Of a stretch of DNA of 18,373 nt, positions 7,727 through 14,575 are shown piece by piece; the stretch's first letter is position 1; each line of letters starts with the position of its first letter. Location: NCBI GenBank assembly GCA_036384915.1, contig DASVLJ010000013.1, forward strand, positions 1 to 18,373. The letters run 5' to 3'. The position numbers and the translations under genes were made by a program. A model generated the notes under the pieces. The model made no database searches and was not told where the DNA came from. It saw nothing but the letters and a program-made list of their open reading frames with translations. The DNA is from PKWO01 sp036384915 (GTDB taxonomy: Bacteria; Pseudomonadota; Gammaproteobacteria; Burkholderiales; Burkholderiaceae_D).

Positions 7727-8143
7727 TTATTGTATCGAATAATCGTACAGCGGTTTGCCCTTGTCCACGGTGTGGACGGTAAACAGCTTCAGGGATGTGT
7801 CACCCACCACCTTGAAGCCGCCGTGCTTCACGTCGCGCAGGTTCAGCAGCGTCGTGCCGGTGGCGAGCGTGATCGGCGCCTTGCCCGGCATTTGCACTTG
7901 CGCGCCCTGGATCACATAGGCCGCTTCGATGCCGTGGTGGAAGTGGGTATCGATCGCGTCGCCGGGTTTGTATTCGGCGGTCGAGGCGATGACTTCCATG
8001 CCGGGAGCGCCGGATAGGTCGGCGCGCTTTTGCTCCACGCGTTGCGGGGAATCGTTGAGGGTTTGGGCGATCAGGCCGGTAGCGAGGCCGGCGCCGAACA
8101 GGGCCAGGCAGGATGCAATGCGGATCAAAGTTTTTTTGTTCAT
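7727..8143 (-). CDS. Membrane-anchored or exported cupin-domain protein
   Basis: A 138-residue protein with an N-terminal hydrophobic segment (about 6-26, LIRIASCLALFGAGLATGLIA) that is a signal anchor or uncleaved signal. The remainder is a single small cupin barrel. Cupin motif 1, G(X)5HXH(X)3E(X)6G, is perfect: G61, H67, H69, E73, G80. Motif 2 supplies His107 in LRDVKHGGF. A metal site is therefore expected, facing the periplasm. Reaction unknown; many such cupins are annotated only as quercetinase-like. GGGAG lies seven to eight bases before ATG 8143. The kinase gene follows 27 bases downstream. Confidence 0.9.
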   Translation of the reverse strand: MNKKTLIRIASCLALFGAGLATGLIAQTLNDSPQRVEQKRADLSGAPGMEVIASTAEYKPGDAIDTHFHHGIEAAYVIQGAQVQMPGKAPITLATGTTLLNLRDVKHGGFKVVGDTSLKLFTVHTVDKGKPLYDYSIQ

Positions 8144-8173
8144 GGCCAGCTCCCGCTGTGAAGGTCGACGGCC

Positions 8174-8204
8174 ATAGTGTGTCCTTGATCCTGTGCGGGG
8201 TCAA
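8174..8204 (-). promoter_or_regulatory. Possible sigma70 promoter of the cupin-kinase operon
   Basis: On the minus strand, TTGACC (8204-8199) and CACTAT (8179-8174) are 19 bases apart, 30 bases before the cupin start. The spacing is long and the -10 imperfect, so this is a candidate only. Confidence 0.3.
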
Positions 8205-8262
8205 GCAGAGGGGAATGGGGGGAAGCCGCAGGTGTGCGACGCCCGCCCCCGGCTGTTCCTTC

Positions 8263-8991
8263 CTACGATGCGCGTATCGCCGCCTTCAAGCGCTCCAATC
8301 CTGCCCGGCTGACCGGCAGCTCGACGCCATCCTTCAACACCGCACTCTGCACATCCTTGGAAATCCGTCCCATGCGCTGCACGCTCTCCACATTGACGAG
8401 GTAGCTGCGATGCACGCGCACGAATTGCGCATTGTCGAGCTGGTTTTCAAGGTCGGACAGGCTTTGCGTCTTCATCCAGGCCCTGCCTTCGGCGTGCACT
8501 ACGATATAGTCGTCCTGCGCTTCAACGTAATCGATCAGGGCGACCGGGACGATATGGTTTTGCCCGCGGTCGCGGATCACGAGACGGTTGAGCCGGGTTT
8601 GCGCCACCAGTTGCGCCACGCCTTGCGCCGGTTGCCCCAGCCGCTGGCGCGCCTGGGCCAGGGCGTCGTCGAAACGTTCCTGCGAAAAAGGCTTCAGCAG
8701 GTAGTCGACCGCATGCAGGTCGAAAGCCTTCAAGGCATATTCGTCGTAAGCCGTGGTGAAGATCACGCCCGAGCGGCGGCCGGTTTCGGCCAACACTTCC
8801 AGGCCGGAGAGCTTGGGCATCTGGATGTCGAGCAGGATCAGGTCGGGGTTGAGCCGCTTGATGTCTTCCAGTGCCTGCAAGCCGTGTTCGCTTTCGCCGA
8901 CGATGTCGATGTCGGCATGCTTGGCCAGGAATTCGCGCACCAGGCGGCGCGCCAGCTCTTCGTCGTCGACGATCAGGCAGCGATAGGTCAT
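8263..8991 (-). CDS. LytR/AlgR-family response regulator (REC-LytTR)
   Basis: DNA-binding response regulator of 242 residues. Receiver domain at about 1-120: acidic pair DDEE (9-12), phosphoacceptor Asp55 in LILLDIQMPKLSG, Thr in FTTAYDEYA, and Lys in YLLKPF. LytTR domain at about 140-238: LVIRDRGQNHIVPVALIDYVEAQDDYIVVH, the FVRVHRSYLVNVESV core and LPVSRAGLERLK. The start codon overlaps the stop of the histidine kinase gene by four bases (ATGA), so the two are translationally coupled and almost certainly a cognate pair. Target promoters are unknown; autoregulation of this operon is plausible. Confidence 0.94.
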   Translation of the reverse strand: MTYRCLIVDDEELARRLVREFLAKHADIDIVGESEHGLQALEDIKRLNPDLILLDIQMPKLSGLEVLAETGRRSGVIFTTAYDEYALKAFDLHAVDYLLKPFSQERFDDALAQARQRLGQPAQGVAQLVAQTRLNRLVIRDRGQNHIVPVALIDYVEAQDDYIVVHAEGRAWMKTQSLSDLENQLDNAQFVRVHRSYLVNVESVQRMGRISKDVQSAVLKDGVELPVSRAGLERLKAAIRAS

Positions 8992-10049
8992 GTTTCAATC
9001 TCAAAGGGCAGTGTCAGCGACACGGTGAAGCGGCCCGGCGTGTCGCCGTCCCATTTTACTCGCGCACGGTCGCCGTACAGCGCGGCGCAGCGGCGGCGGA
9101 TGTTTTCCAGGCCGGTGCCCGTGCCTTGCTGCGCGCCGGCATTGGCATCCATCGGATTTTCCACGCCGATGTGGAGCCACCCGTTTTGCTGCGTCACGCG
9201 CGCCTCGATCGTGCCGCCCTCGGCCAGCGTGCGGATGCCGTGCTTGATGGCGTTTTCCAGCAGCGGCTGCAGGATCATGGGCGGGATCAGTGCCTTCAAT
9301 TCTTCTTCTCCCGCTTCCATCCTGCTTTCCAGCTTGGCGCCGAAGCGGATTTTTTCCACGGCGAGGAAACTTTCGCACAGCGCGAATTCTGTTGCCAGCG
9401 CAATCTTTTCTTTGTCGGCCAAGGCCAGCGTCTGGCGGAAGAACTGCGCCAGCGCGATGGTCATGGCACGCGCCGCGGCCGCATCGATGGAGGTGAGCGC
9501 GCTGATGGAATTCAAACTGTTGAACAGGAAATGCGGATTGATCTGCATGCGCAGCAATTGCAGCTCCGCTTCGCGCGCCAGCGTGCGCGATTCGCGTTCG
9601 CGCAACTCCGATTGGCGCACATTGCCCATGGCGATGAAGACGTCGTGCGTCAGTAGGGAGAGCAGGTAGGCGCCGGCCCCGAAGCCGAAAACAGTGAGCG
9701 GAAACTTGACCTGAGCCGGCGGCAGGGTCCAGGTTGCGCCGATCGATTCGCCGAAGCTCGCCCAGGCATAGCACAGTATGAGCAAGACGAAACCCGAGAT
9801 CAGCGATGCGGCGCCGTAGATGGCGAACAGGCGCGGCAGGCGGCGCCGGGCCATTGGCTGCGAGCGGCACACATAGTAGGCCGACATGGCGAAGAAACCG
9901 AATATCAAGCCGACCGGAAGACAAAAGAAGGCGGCATTGGCATGCGGCGCGCCATTGGCGTTCAACATGGCGGCGGCTACGTTGCCGATGAAGAGCCAAG
10001 CAGCCAGGTACCAGACCAGGTGGCGGCCGTCGGAGAAGAGCGGATGCAT
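8988..10049 (-). CDS. LytS-type sensor histidine kinase
   Basis: Inner-membrane kinase of 353 residues. The N-terminal 140 residues contain about four hydrophobic segments (roughly 12-30, 40-60, 75-97, 118-138) and no recognisable extracytoplasmic sensor domain. The His_kinase motif QINPHFLFNSLNS gives phospho-His173. The ATPase domain has an N box LLENAIKHG (Asn266) and a G box GTGTGLENIRRR (309-320), and ends TVSLTLPFE. The small sensor part suggests it senses the membrane itself or a membrane partner, such as the LiaF-like protein encoded 22 bases upstream. Partner of the LytTR regulator that follows. Confidence 0.92.
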   Translation of the reverse strand: MHPLFSDGRHLVWYLAAWLFIGNVAAAMLNANGAPHANAAFFCLPVGLIFGFFAMSAYYVCRSQPMARRRLPRLFAIYGAASLISGFVLLILCYAWASFGESIGATWTLPPAQVKFPLTVFGFGAGAYLLSLLTHDVFIAMGNVRQSELRERESRTLAREAELQLLRMQINPHFLFNSLNSISALTSIDAAAARAMTIALAQFFRQTLALADKEKIALATEFALCESFLAVEKIRFGAKLESRMEAGEEELKALIPPMILQPLLENAIKHGIRTLAEGGTIEARVTQQNGWLHIGVENPMDANAGAQQGTGTGLENIRRRCAALYGDRARVKWDGDTPGRFTVSLTLPFEIET

Positions 10050-10071
10050 GATGGGCCGGCTGCCTCCGCTC

Positions 10072-10788
10072 TCAGTTTTTCACTTCCACGCCGCCCATGA
10101 CGACGTAGCCTTCGAGAATCAGGCGCTTGCCGGGCGTCAATGGCGGCACGGTCTTGTCTTCAATGCCTCCCAGAACAGGGATGACATTGCCGATCACGAC
10201 CCAGTCCGGCGGCACCTTGAGCACCACGCCGCCCCAGGTGACGAACAGGTTGATCACGGCGTCGCCCTGGATCGAAGCCTGGCGCAGGTCGATTTCCACG
10301 CCTCCCATCACCGCCGTGATTTCGCCGCCGCGGAAATCCTGCGTATCCTTGCGCATCTTGCTGCCGCTCATCACTGCCAGCACGTTCAAGGTCGAGCCGG
10401 CATCGGCCGTACTGTAAGGCGCGTCGCTGCGGCGGAAACCGTTTGGGCCGGCGCCGAAACCCAACTCCTTCTCGACCCAGCCCTTGGACATCACCAGTAC
10501 GCCGATGCCGATCAGGATCAAGGGCCAGATCTGGTGCACGCTGAAATAGATCAGGCCGAGATGACCCAGCGTAAGCAGCACGCCGACGGCGATCATGATG
10601 GCGCCGAATGCCTGGCCGCCGCGTGTGCGGGTCTGGCCTATCTTGAGGATGCCGGCGACGATGAACGCCGTGGGCCAGAACGTGATGACGTCGAAATTGC
10701 CGAACAGGTGCAGATTGTCGATCAATGCCAGCACGCCGACTACAATGATGACGGTGCCCAGCAACATGCGGTTGTTGTGGTGATTCAT
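10072..10788 (-). CDS. LiaF-like membrane protein
   Basis: A 238-residue protein in two halves. Residues 1-105 have four predicted membrane helices in the LiaI/LiaF-like pattern (LLGTVIIVVGVLALIDNL, WPTAFIVAGILKIG, AIMIAVGVLLTLGHLGLI, IWPLILIGIGVLVM). Residues 125-238 form the LiaF C-terminal beta domain with repeated glycine-rich turns: LAVMSGSKMR, ITAVMGGVEIDLRQA, NLFVTWGGVVLKVP, PVLGGIEDK and the final VVMGGVEVKN. In Firmicutes, LiaF inhibits the LiaS kinase until envelope stress; a similar role toward the LytS kinase encoded next is inferred. It lies 19 bases downstream of the smaller LiaI-like gene. Confidence 0.87.
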   Translation of the reverse strand: MNHHNNRMLLGTVIIVVGVLALIDNLHLFGNFDVITFWPTAFIVAGILKIGQTRTRGGQAFGAIMIAVGVLLTLGHLGLIYFSVHQIWPLILIGIGVLVMSKGWVEKELGFGAGPNGFRRSDAPYSTADAGSTLNVLAVMSGSKMRKDTQDFRGGEITAVMGGVEIDLRQASIQGDAVINLFVTWGGVVLKVPPDWVVIGNVIPVLGGIEDKTVPPLTPGKRLILEGYVVMGGVEVKN

Positions 10789-10807
10789 GACGGATTCCGA
10801 TGAGATG

Positions 10808-11167
10808 TCAGCTCTTGTTTTGCGCGTGGTCGGGCAGGCTGTTCAGCACGATGTTTACGCCGGCGCCGATCAGGAGTACGGGCCAGCTATTGAACCAGGT
10901 GAAGCCCCACAGGCGCTCCAGGCAGGCAAAGAACCAGAAACCGATCACGATCTGGTTCAGGCCCTCGCCGATATGCTTCCAGCGCGTGGCCGCGAGCACG
11001 TCGATCAGGCCCGATACCAGCAAGACCAGAGGCCAGAAGCGCCACATCATGGCCAGTTCGAGCGTCTCGAAATGCTCGCACAGGAACATCACGCCCAGTC
11101 CCACCAGGATCAGGCCCCAGAAGATGCGCTTGCGCGCATGGCGCTTGTTTTCCAATAATTGATCCAT
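10808..11167 (-). CDS. LiaI/LiaF-like transmembrane-region protein (DUF5668 type)
   Basis: A 119-residue protein with a basic N-terminus and about four hydrophobic segments: IFWGLILVGLGVMFLC, MWRFWPLVLLVSGLIDVLA, IVIGFWFFACLERLWGF and WPVLLIGAGVNIVLN. The repeated WPLVLL/WPVLLI-G pattern is that of the LiaI-LiaF-like membrane region. It lacks the soluble C-terminal domain of its neighbour and so resembles a half-size paralogue. AGGGG is six bases before ATG 11167. First gene of the operon with the LiaF-like protein, histidine kinase and response regulator. Confidence 0.83.
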   Translation of the reverse strand: MDQLLENKRHARKRIFWGLILVGLGVMFLCEHFETLELAMMWRFWPLVLLVSGLIDVLAATRWKHIGEGLNQIVIGFWFFACLERLWGFTWFNSWPVLLIGAGVNIVLNSLPDHAQNKS

Positions 11168-11317
11168 GTTTTGCCCCTAATCTTCGTTTTTTGTCGCCCC
11201 GGCAAGCTGCCTGCCCTTGGCGTAGGGTGAAGATAAGGCGGTGCGGATGGAAAGTCCCGCGCTTTTCGGCGAATGGCGCGGGCTGGTCGGTAAATGGCGA
11301 AATGACGGGGAAACGGC

Positions 11318-11869
11318 TTATTTGCCGCTCAATTCGAGGGCGTCGGCCACGGGCCCTGCGAAGGCCGGCGCATCTTCGCCGCGCTTGTCGCCGACGTTGT
11401 ACATGTCGTTCAAGCGCGCGACGTATTGGTCCAGCCTGGCCAGGCTCAGCTTGCGCCTCGGATGGGGTGGGCAGGTGATGTAGGCTTCGAGAAAACCGCG
11501 CCGCGCCGGCTCGCTGCTGCCGCGCCAGAACTCGCTGCCGTAGCGCTGTTCCTGCGCCATGCCGGCGTGCTCCTCTTCGTTCTGCTTGCGGCCGAGCTGC
11601 CTGAACACCTGCGCCACCGGTTCGCCAAGCCTGCTGGGCGTTGCATAAACGCCGTCGATGTTCTTGCGGTAGGCGGCCCAATTGTCTTCGAAGATCATCT
11701 TGGGCGTGCCGTCGATGGCGTAGCAATCTTCCAGGCCGTAGAGGAAGCCGGTGCGCTCGCCTTCGTCGCCTTGTTGCCACCAGTGACCGTCGTAGCGGGG
11801 ATGGGGAGGGTTTGCGGCGGCAGACAGCGAAATGCCAACGCCAAGCAATGCAATAGATGCGATCTTCAT
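11318..11869 (-). CDS. Secreted protein of unknown function
   Basis: A 183-residue protein with a short signal peptide (MKIASIALLGVGISLSAAA, cleavage near residue 19) and a hydrophilic body. Two cysteines (about 49 and 133) could pair in the periplasm. I recognise no family; visible landmarks are HWWQQGDEGERTGFLYGLEDCY, QEQRYGSEFWRG and YITCPPHPRRKLSLARLDQYVARLND. AGCAGG touches the start codon, too close for an ordinary ribosome site. A TAAAAT box (11881-11876) lies exactly where it would start transcription at or next to the ATG, so a leaderless mRNA is possible. It lies 150 bases ahead of the LiaI-like operon on the same strand, with a perfect 7-bp inverted repeat between them (11256-11262/11276-11282). 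Confidence 0.75.
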   Translation of the reverse strand: MKIASIALLGVGISLSAAANPPHPRYDGHWWQQGDEGERTGFLYGLEDCYAIDGTPKMIFEDNWAAYRKNIDGVYATPSRLGEPVAQVFRQLGRKQNEEEHAGMAQEQRYGSEFWRGSSEPARRGFLEAYITCPPHPRRKLSLARLDQYVARLNDMYNVGDKRGEDAPAFAGPVADALELSGK

Positions 11870-11903
11870 CCTGCTATTTTACATGCCTGGATTGGCAGCT
11901 TAG

Positions 11904-12040
11904 CCCGAATATTTCATCGGAACGCGGGATGATGACGCGAAGGCCGAAGGGTAAAATTGGATCGGCCCGCCGCAAGCCGCGAACCTAAGCAGGATGCGGC
12001 TTGCGGTCAAATTTCGGGCCGGTCCGGTGAAATATTCGGG
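11904..12040. repeat. 137-bp nested palindromic element downstream of lysA
   Basis: The ends are inverted copies of CCCGAATATTTCAYCGG (11904-11920 and 12024-12040, one mismatch). Inside lie GGATCGGCCCG (11959-11969) with CGGGCCGGTCC (12015-12025), one wobble, and CCGCAAGCCGC (11970-11980) with GCGGCTTGCGG (11996-12006), perfect, around a 15-base loop. The design suggests a MITE/REP-like dispersed element. On the minus strand the central stem is followed by AATTTT and may also terminate lysA transcription. No protein-coding potential. Confidence 0.65.
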
Positions 12041-12078
12041 TTAGGTTGGCGTCGCCAAGCTGCGTGCAGCCTGCAGTT

Positions 12079-13314
12079 CTATACGTCTTCCAGCGCCAGC
12101 AACTCCGCCACTGTCTGGCGTCGCCGTATCAGCCTGCCTTTGCCGTTCTCTACCAGCACTTCCGCAATCAGGGGCCGGCTGTTGTAATTGGAAGACATCG
12201 AAGCGCCATAAGCGCCCGTGTCGTGGAACACCAGCAAGTCGCCCAGTTGCGGATCGGGCAACTGGCGTTGCGTGACGATGCCGCCGTCTTCCTGCGTGAA
12301 CACGTCGCCCGATTCGCATAGCGGGCCCGCCACCACGCAATGGCGCATGACGCGGGAAGCCGTCGTGCCTGCGGCGGGAACGATGGAAATCCCGTGATAC
12401 GAACCGTACATGGCCGGGCGCATCAATTCATTGAAGCCGGCATCGACCAGCACGAAGTGGTTGGCGCCCATGTCCTTGACGGCGCGCACTTCGGAAACCA
12501 GGCAGCCCGATTCCGCCACCAGGTAACGCCCCGGTTCGATCTCCAGATGCACCGCGTGTCCCAGATGTGCAGCAATGCGCTTGCGCGCCTCATCCCACAG
12601 GCTGAAGTAGTGCGCCGTATCGACTTGCGGTTCGCCTTCGCGGTAGGGGATCGACAGCCCGCCGCCGGCCGAGACGGCTTGCAGGTCATGCCCCATGCCG
12701 ACCACGAGCCCGACCATGGCGTCGCATACGTTTTCCAGGTGACTGTAATCGACACCCGAGCCGATGTGCATGTGGATGCCGATCAACTTCAACCGGTGGT
12801 GCGCGATGGCTGCCAGCGCCCGCGGCAGATCGCTGTGCCAGATGCCATGCTTGCTCTGCTCGCCGCCGGTATTGGTCTTTTGGCTGTGGCCGTGGCCGAA
12901 ACCGGGATTGATGCGCAGCCACACGGCATGGCCCGGCGAGCGCGTGCCCAATTGCTCCAGCATGTCGATCGAGCCGGCGTTGACCGGGATGCCGTGTTCG
13001 ACCACCAGTTCCAGCGTGGCGCGATCGATCACATCGGCGGTGAAGACGATTTCCGATTCGGCACCGCCTGCCGTGTAGCCGGCATGCAGCGCGCGTACGA
13101 TCTCGCCGGCCGAAACGGCATCGACCTTCACGCCCTCGGCGCGCATCAGGCGCAGGATGTGGCTGTTGGAGCAGGCCTTTTGCGCGAAACGGATGGTGTC
13201 GAACTGGCGCAGCGCGGCGATGCGGCTCTTTATCGTGTCGGCGTCGTAGACCCAGAGCGGGGTGCCGAACTCGGCGGCGAGGGCGGCGATGGTTTGGTCG
13301 TTGATTTGGCGCAT
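12079..13314 (-). CDS. lysA: Diaminopimelate decarboxylase
   Basis: Cytoplasmic PLP enzyme of fold type III that decarboxylates meso-diaminopimelate to L-lysine, the last step of lysine synthesis. The 411-residue protein has the PLP lysine in RFAQKACSN (K46), HMHIGSGVDY (181-190), AVSAGGGLSIPY (213-224), EPGR (260-263), the CESGD catalytic motif (333-337) and GAYGASMSSNYNSRP (368-381). It tracks E. coli LysA closely, down to the ending LIRRRQTVAELLALE. The frame is open to 13434, but the extra 40 residues look non-coding and homology begins near the Met at 13314; its ribosome site is only a loose GAGAAAG. Divergent from lysR, as in E. coli, where LysR activates lysA when diaminopimelate is present. 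Confidence 0.95.
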   Translation of the reverse strand: MRQINDQTIAALAAEFGTPLWVYDADTIKSRIAALRQFDTIRFAQKACSNSHILRLMRAEGVKVDAVSAGEIVRALHAGYTAGGAESEIVFTADVIDRATLELVVEHGIPVNAGSIDMLEQLGTRSPGHAVWLRINPGFGHGHSQKTNTGGEQSKHGIWHSDLPRALAAIAHHRLKLIGIHMHIGSGVDYSHLENVCDAMVGLVVGMGHDLQAVSAGGGLSIPYREGEPQVDTAHYFSLWDEARKRIAAHLGHAVHLEIEPGRYLVAESGCLVSEVRAVKDMGANHFVLVDAGFNELMRPAMYGSYHGISIVPAAGTTASRVMRHCVVAGPLCESGDVFTQEDGGIVTQRQLPDPQLGDLLVFHDTGAYGASMSSNYNSRPLIAEVLVENGKGRLIRRRQTVAELLALEDV

Positions 13315-13401
13315 GGCGTCGATTTCTTTCTCGCGCCGCTCGCCGTTTGGAACCCTCTCCTGCCTGGGCAAGCGGAGGTGCCACGCCGGTTGCGCGATTT
13401 C

Positions 13402-13449
13402 ATTGAATGGAAGAATTTGTGCCATTGTGCACATTTCGTTCCATTCAAT
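13402..13449. promoter_or_regulatory. Long hairpin in the lysA leader
   Basis: ATTGAATGGAA (13402-13412) and TTCCATTCAAT (13439-13449) are a perfect 11-bp inverted repeat. Within its loop, TGTGC (13418-13422) and GCACA (13429-13433) form an inner stem. In lysA mRNA this would enclose two in-frame AUGs (13434 and 13425) ahead of the chosen start. It may be a DNA operator or an RNA structure controlling translation. Confidence 0.5.
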
Positions 13450-13452
13450 AAA

Positions 13453-13488
13453 ATGCTTATTTTTAGCATATCAATTCATAATTGATAT
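13453..13488. promoter_or_regulatory. Two adjoining palindromes between lysA and lysR, probable LysR sites
   Basis: ATGCT-N7-AGCAT (13453-13469) abuts ATATCAATT-CAT-AATTGATAT (13468-13488, perfect 9-bp arms). Both lie in the short AT-rich gap between divergent lysA and lysR and overlap the promoter elements, the expected place for LysR binding to activate lysA and repress itself. The site assignment is inferred from position and symmetry. Confidence 0.55.
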
Positions 13489-13491
13489 ACT
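13463..13491 (+). promoter_or_regulatory. lysR promoter (leaderless type)
   Basis: TTAGCA (13463-13468), a 17-base spacer, then TATACT (13486-13491). The predicted first transcribed base falls at about 13498, the A of an in-frame ATG, and no Shine-Dalgarno exists. The promoter overlaps the palindrome at 13468-13488, consistent with autorepression. Confidence 0.5.
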
Positions 13492-13497
13492 ATGCCA

Positions 13498-14403
13498 ATG
13501 GACATCACGCCCCGCCAAATCGAAGTCTTCCGTGCCGTCATGACCGCAGGCAGCGTCACCGGCGCAGCCCAGGTGCTCTTCACCTCCCAGCCCACAGTCA
13601 GCCGCGAGCTGGCGCGACTTGAGGAATGGATAGGCGTGCCGCTGTTCGACCGCGTGCGCGGCCGTTTGCAGCCGAATGCCCAGGCGCTGGCCTTGTATGA
13701 GGAAGTGCGGCGCTCCTATGTCGGCTTCGAGCGCGTGGTGGGCGTCGCCAGCCGGCTCAAGCAATTCGCGTCGGGCCAGCTTTCCATCATCGGTTTACCG
13801 GTGTTTTCCCAGACACTGTTGCCCGCCGCCTGCGCCCGTTTCCTGGCAGCGCATGAAGGCGTGAGCGTTTCCATCACCCCGGCCGAATCGCCCTATCTGG
13901 AAGAATGGCTTTCTGCCCAGGGCTATGACCTTGGCTTGAGCGAGCGCGAAACGGCGCCGCCCGGCACCGAGCAAAGCCTGCTCCTGGAAATCAATGAAGT
14001 CTGCGTGCTGCCGTCCAACCATCCGCTCTTGAAAAAACGTGTGTTGCAATTACGCGATTTCGGCGGCGAGCGCTTCGTCAGCCTGGCGCCGGAAGATCCG
14101 TATCGCCTGCAGATCGACGACGCTTTCCGCCGTGCCGGCGTGGAACGCAAGATGATCGCCGATACGCACAGCGCCGCCTCGGTATGCGCCATGGTGCGCC
14201 ACGGCGTGGGCGTAGGCATCGTCAACCCCTTGACCGCGCTCGAATACGCGGAACAGGGCGTGCAGATCCGCCCGCTGGCACTGGCGATTCCATTTCGCGT
14301 CCATACGGTGCGGCCCTTGCACCGCGCCGGCAATGCGCTGGTTGCGCGCTTCATCAAAGCCTTGAGCGACACCGCACGCGCACTCGAAAAGGAATTGGGC
14401 TGA
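13498..14403 (+). CDS. lysR: LysR-family activator of lysA
   Basis: Transcription regulator of 301 residues. The winged helix-turn-helix lies at about 5-65 (IEVFRAVMTAGSVTGAAQ, FTSQPTVSRELARLEEWIG, FDRVRGRLQPN), followed by a periplasmic-binding-like effector domain (about 90-295). Blocks such as LPVFSQTLLP, PYLEEWLSAQ, DLGLSE, VCVLPSNHPL, THSAASVCAMVRHGVGVGIVNPLTALEYA and RPLHR closely match E. coli LysR as I recall it, and the gene is divergent from lysA. It should sense diaminopimelate. ATG 13492 gives two extra residues, but the -10 box abuts it, so 13498 is preferred. Confidence 0.93.
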   Translation: MDITPRQIEVFRAVMTAGSVTGAAQVLFTSQPTVSRELARLEEWIGVPLFDRVRGRLQPNAQALALYEEVRRSYVGFERVVGVASRLKQFASGQLSIIGLPVFSQTLLPAACARFLAAHEGVSVSITPAESPYLEEWLSAQGYDLGLSERETAPPGTEQSLLLEINEVCVLPSNHPLLKKRVLQLRDFGGERFVSLAPEDPYRLQIDDAFRRAGVERKMIADTHSAASVCAMVRHGVGVGIVNPLTALEYAEQGVQIRPLALAIPFRVHTVRPLHRAGNALVARFIKALSDTARALEKELG

Positions 14404-14420
14404 TCGCGTAGATCGGTCAG

Positions 14421-14459
14421 GCACAAAACATGTCGTGCCGGCACGCCTTGTTTCGGTGC
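14421..14459. other. Imperfect palindrome after lysR
   Basis: Arms 14421-14439 and 14440-14459 meet at the perfect palindrome GTGCCGGCAC (14435-14444) and continue with mismatches (ACAAAACA against TTGTTTC). It lies 17 bases after the lysR stop and could end transcription, but no U-run follows. Confidence 0.35.
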
Positions 14460-14495
14460 GAAATATTGAAGCGAGCCAATTAATACAAGGCTTCC

Positions 14496-14533
14496 CTTAG
14501 ATTTGCTAAGTATCTGTCATTAGAAAATCTAAG
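14496..14533. promoter_or_regulatory. Inverted repeat upstream of the TonB-dependent receptor gene
   Basis: CTTAGATTT (14496-14504) and AAATCTAAG (14525-14533) are perfect inverted copies 20 bases apart. An extra CTAAG lies between them (14506-14510). The element is just upstream of the likely receptor promoter and could be an operator. It does not resemble a Fur box. Confidence 0.4.
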
Positions 14534-14547
14534 TAACAATTGCGTCA

Positions 14548-14575
14548 TTGCGATGTCACAAAGTCTTGTTATTTT
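14548..14575 (+). promoter_or_regulatory. Possible promoter of the TonB-dependent receptor gene
   Basis: TTGCGA (14548-14553) and TATTTT (14570-14575) are 16 bases apart and would give a leader of about 29 bases ending with the AAGG ribosome site before ATG 14611. Confidence 0.35.

Noticed and set aside
6563..8017. Long plus-strand open frame of 484 codons opposite the kinase and cupin
   Set aside because: It is antisense to two genes with intact catalytic motifs. Its translation is rich in His, Arg, Gln and Ala with no family motif, a common GC-rich mirror frame.
8144..8262. Terminator after the response regulator gene
   Set aside because: GGAAGCCG and CGGCTGTTCC pair only with a bulge and a 22-base loop and lack a U-run, so read-through into the cupin gene cannot be excluded or shown.
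8113..9669. Plus-strand open frame of 518 codons opposite the two-component genes
   Set aside because: The minus strand encodes complete LytTR regulator and histidine kinase motifs in coupled frames; the plus frame has none.
11256..11282. Inverted repeat CCCGCGC/GCGCGGG before the LiaI-like operon as a terminator
   Set aside because: The stem is perfect, but the loop is 13 bases and no U-run follows on either strand. Too weak to call a terminator; mentioned only as a repeat.
12340..13485. Plus-strand open frame of 381 codons opposite lysA
   Set aside because: lysA on the minus strand is unmistakable; the opposite frame shows no recognisable protein and crosses the lysA leader.
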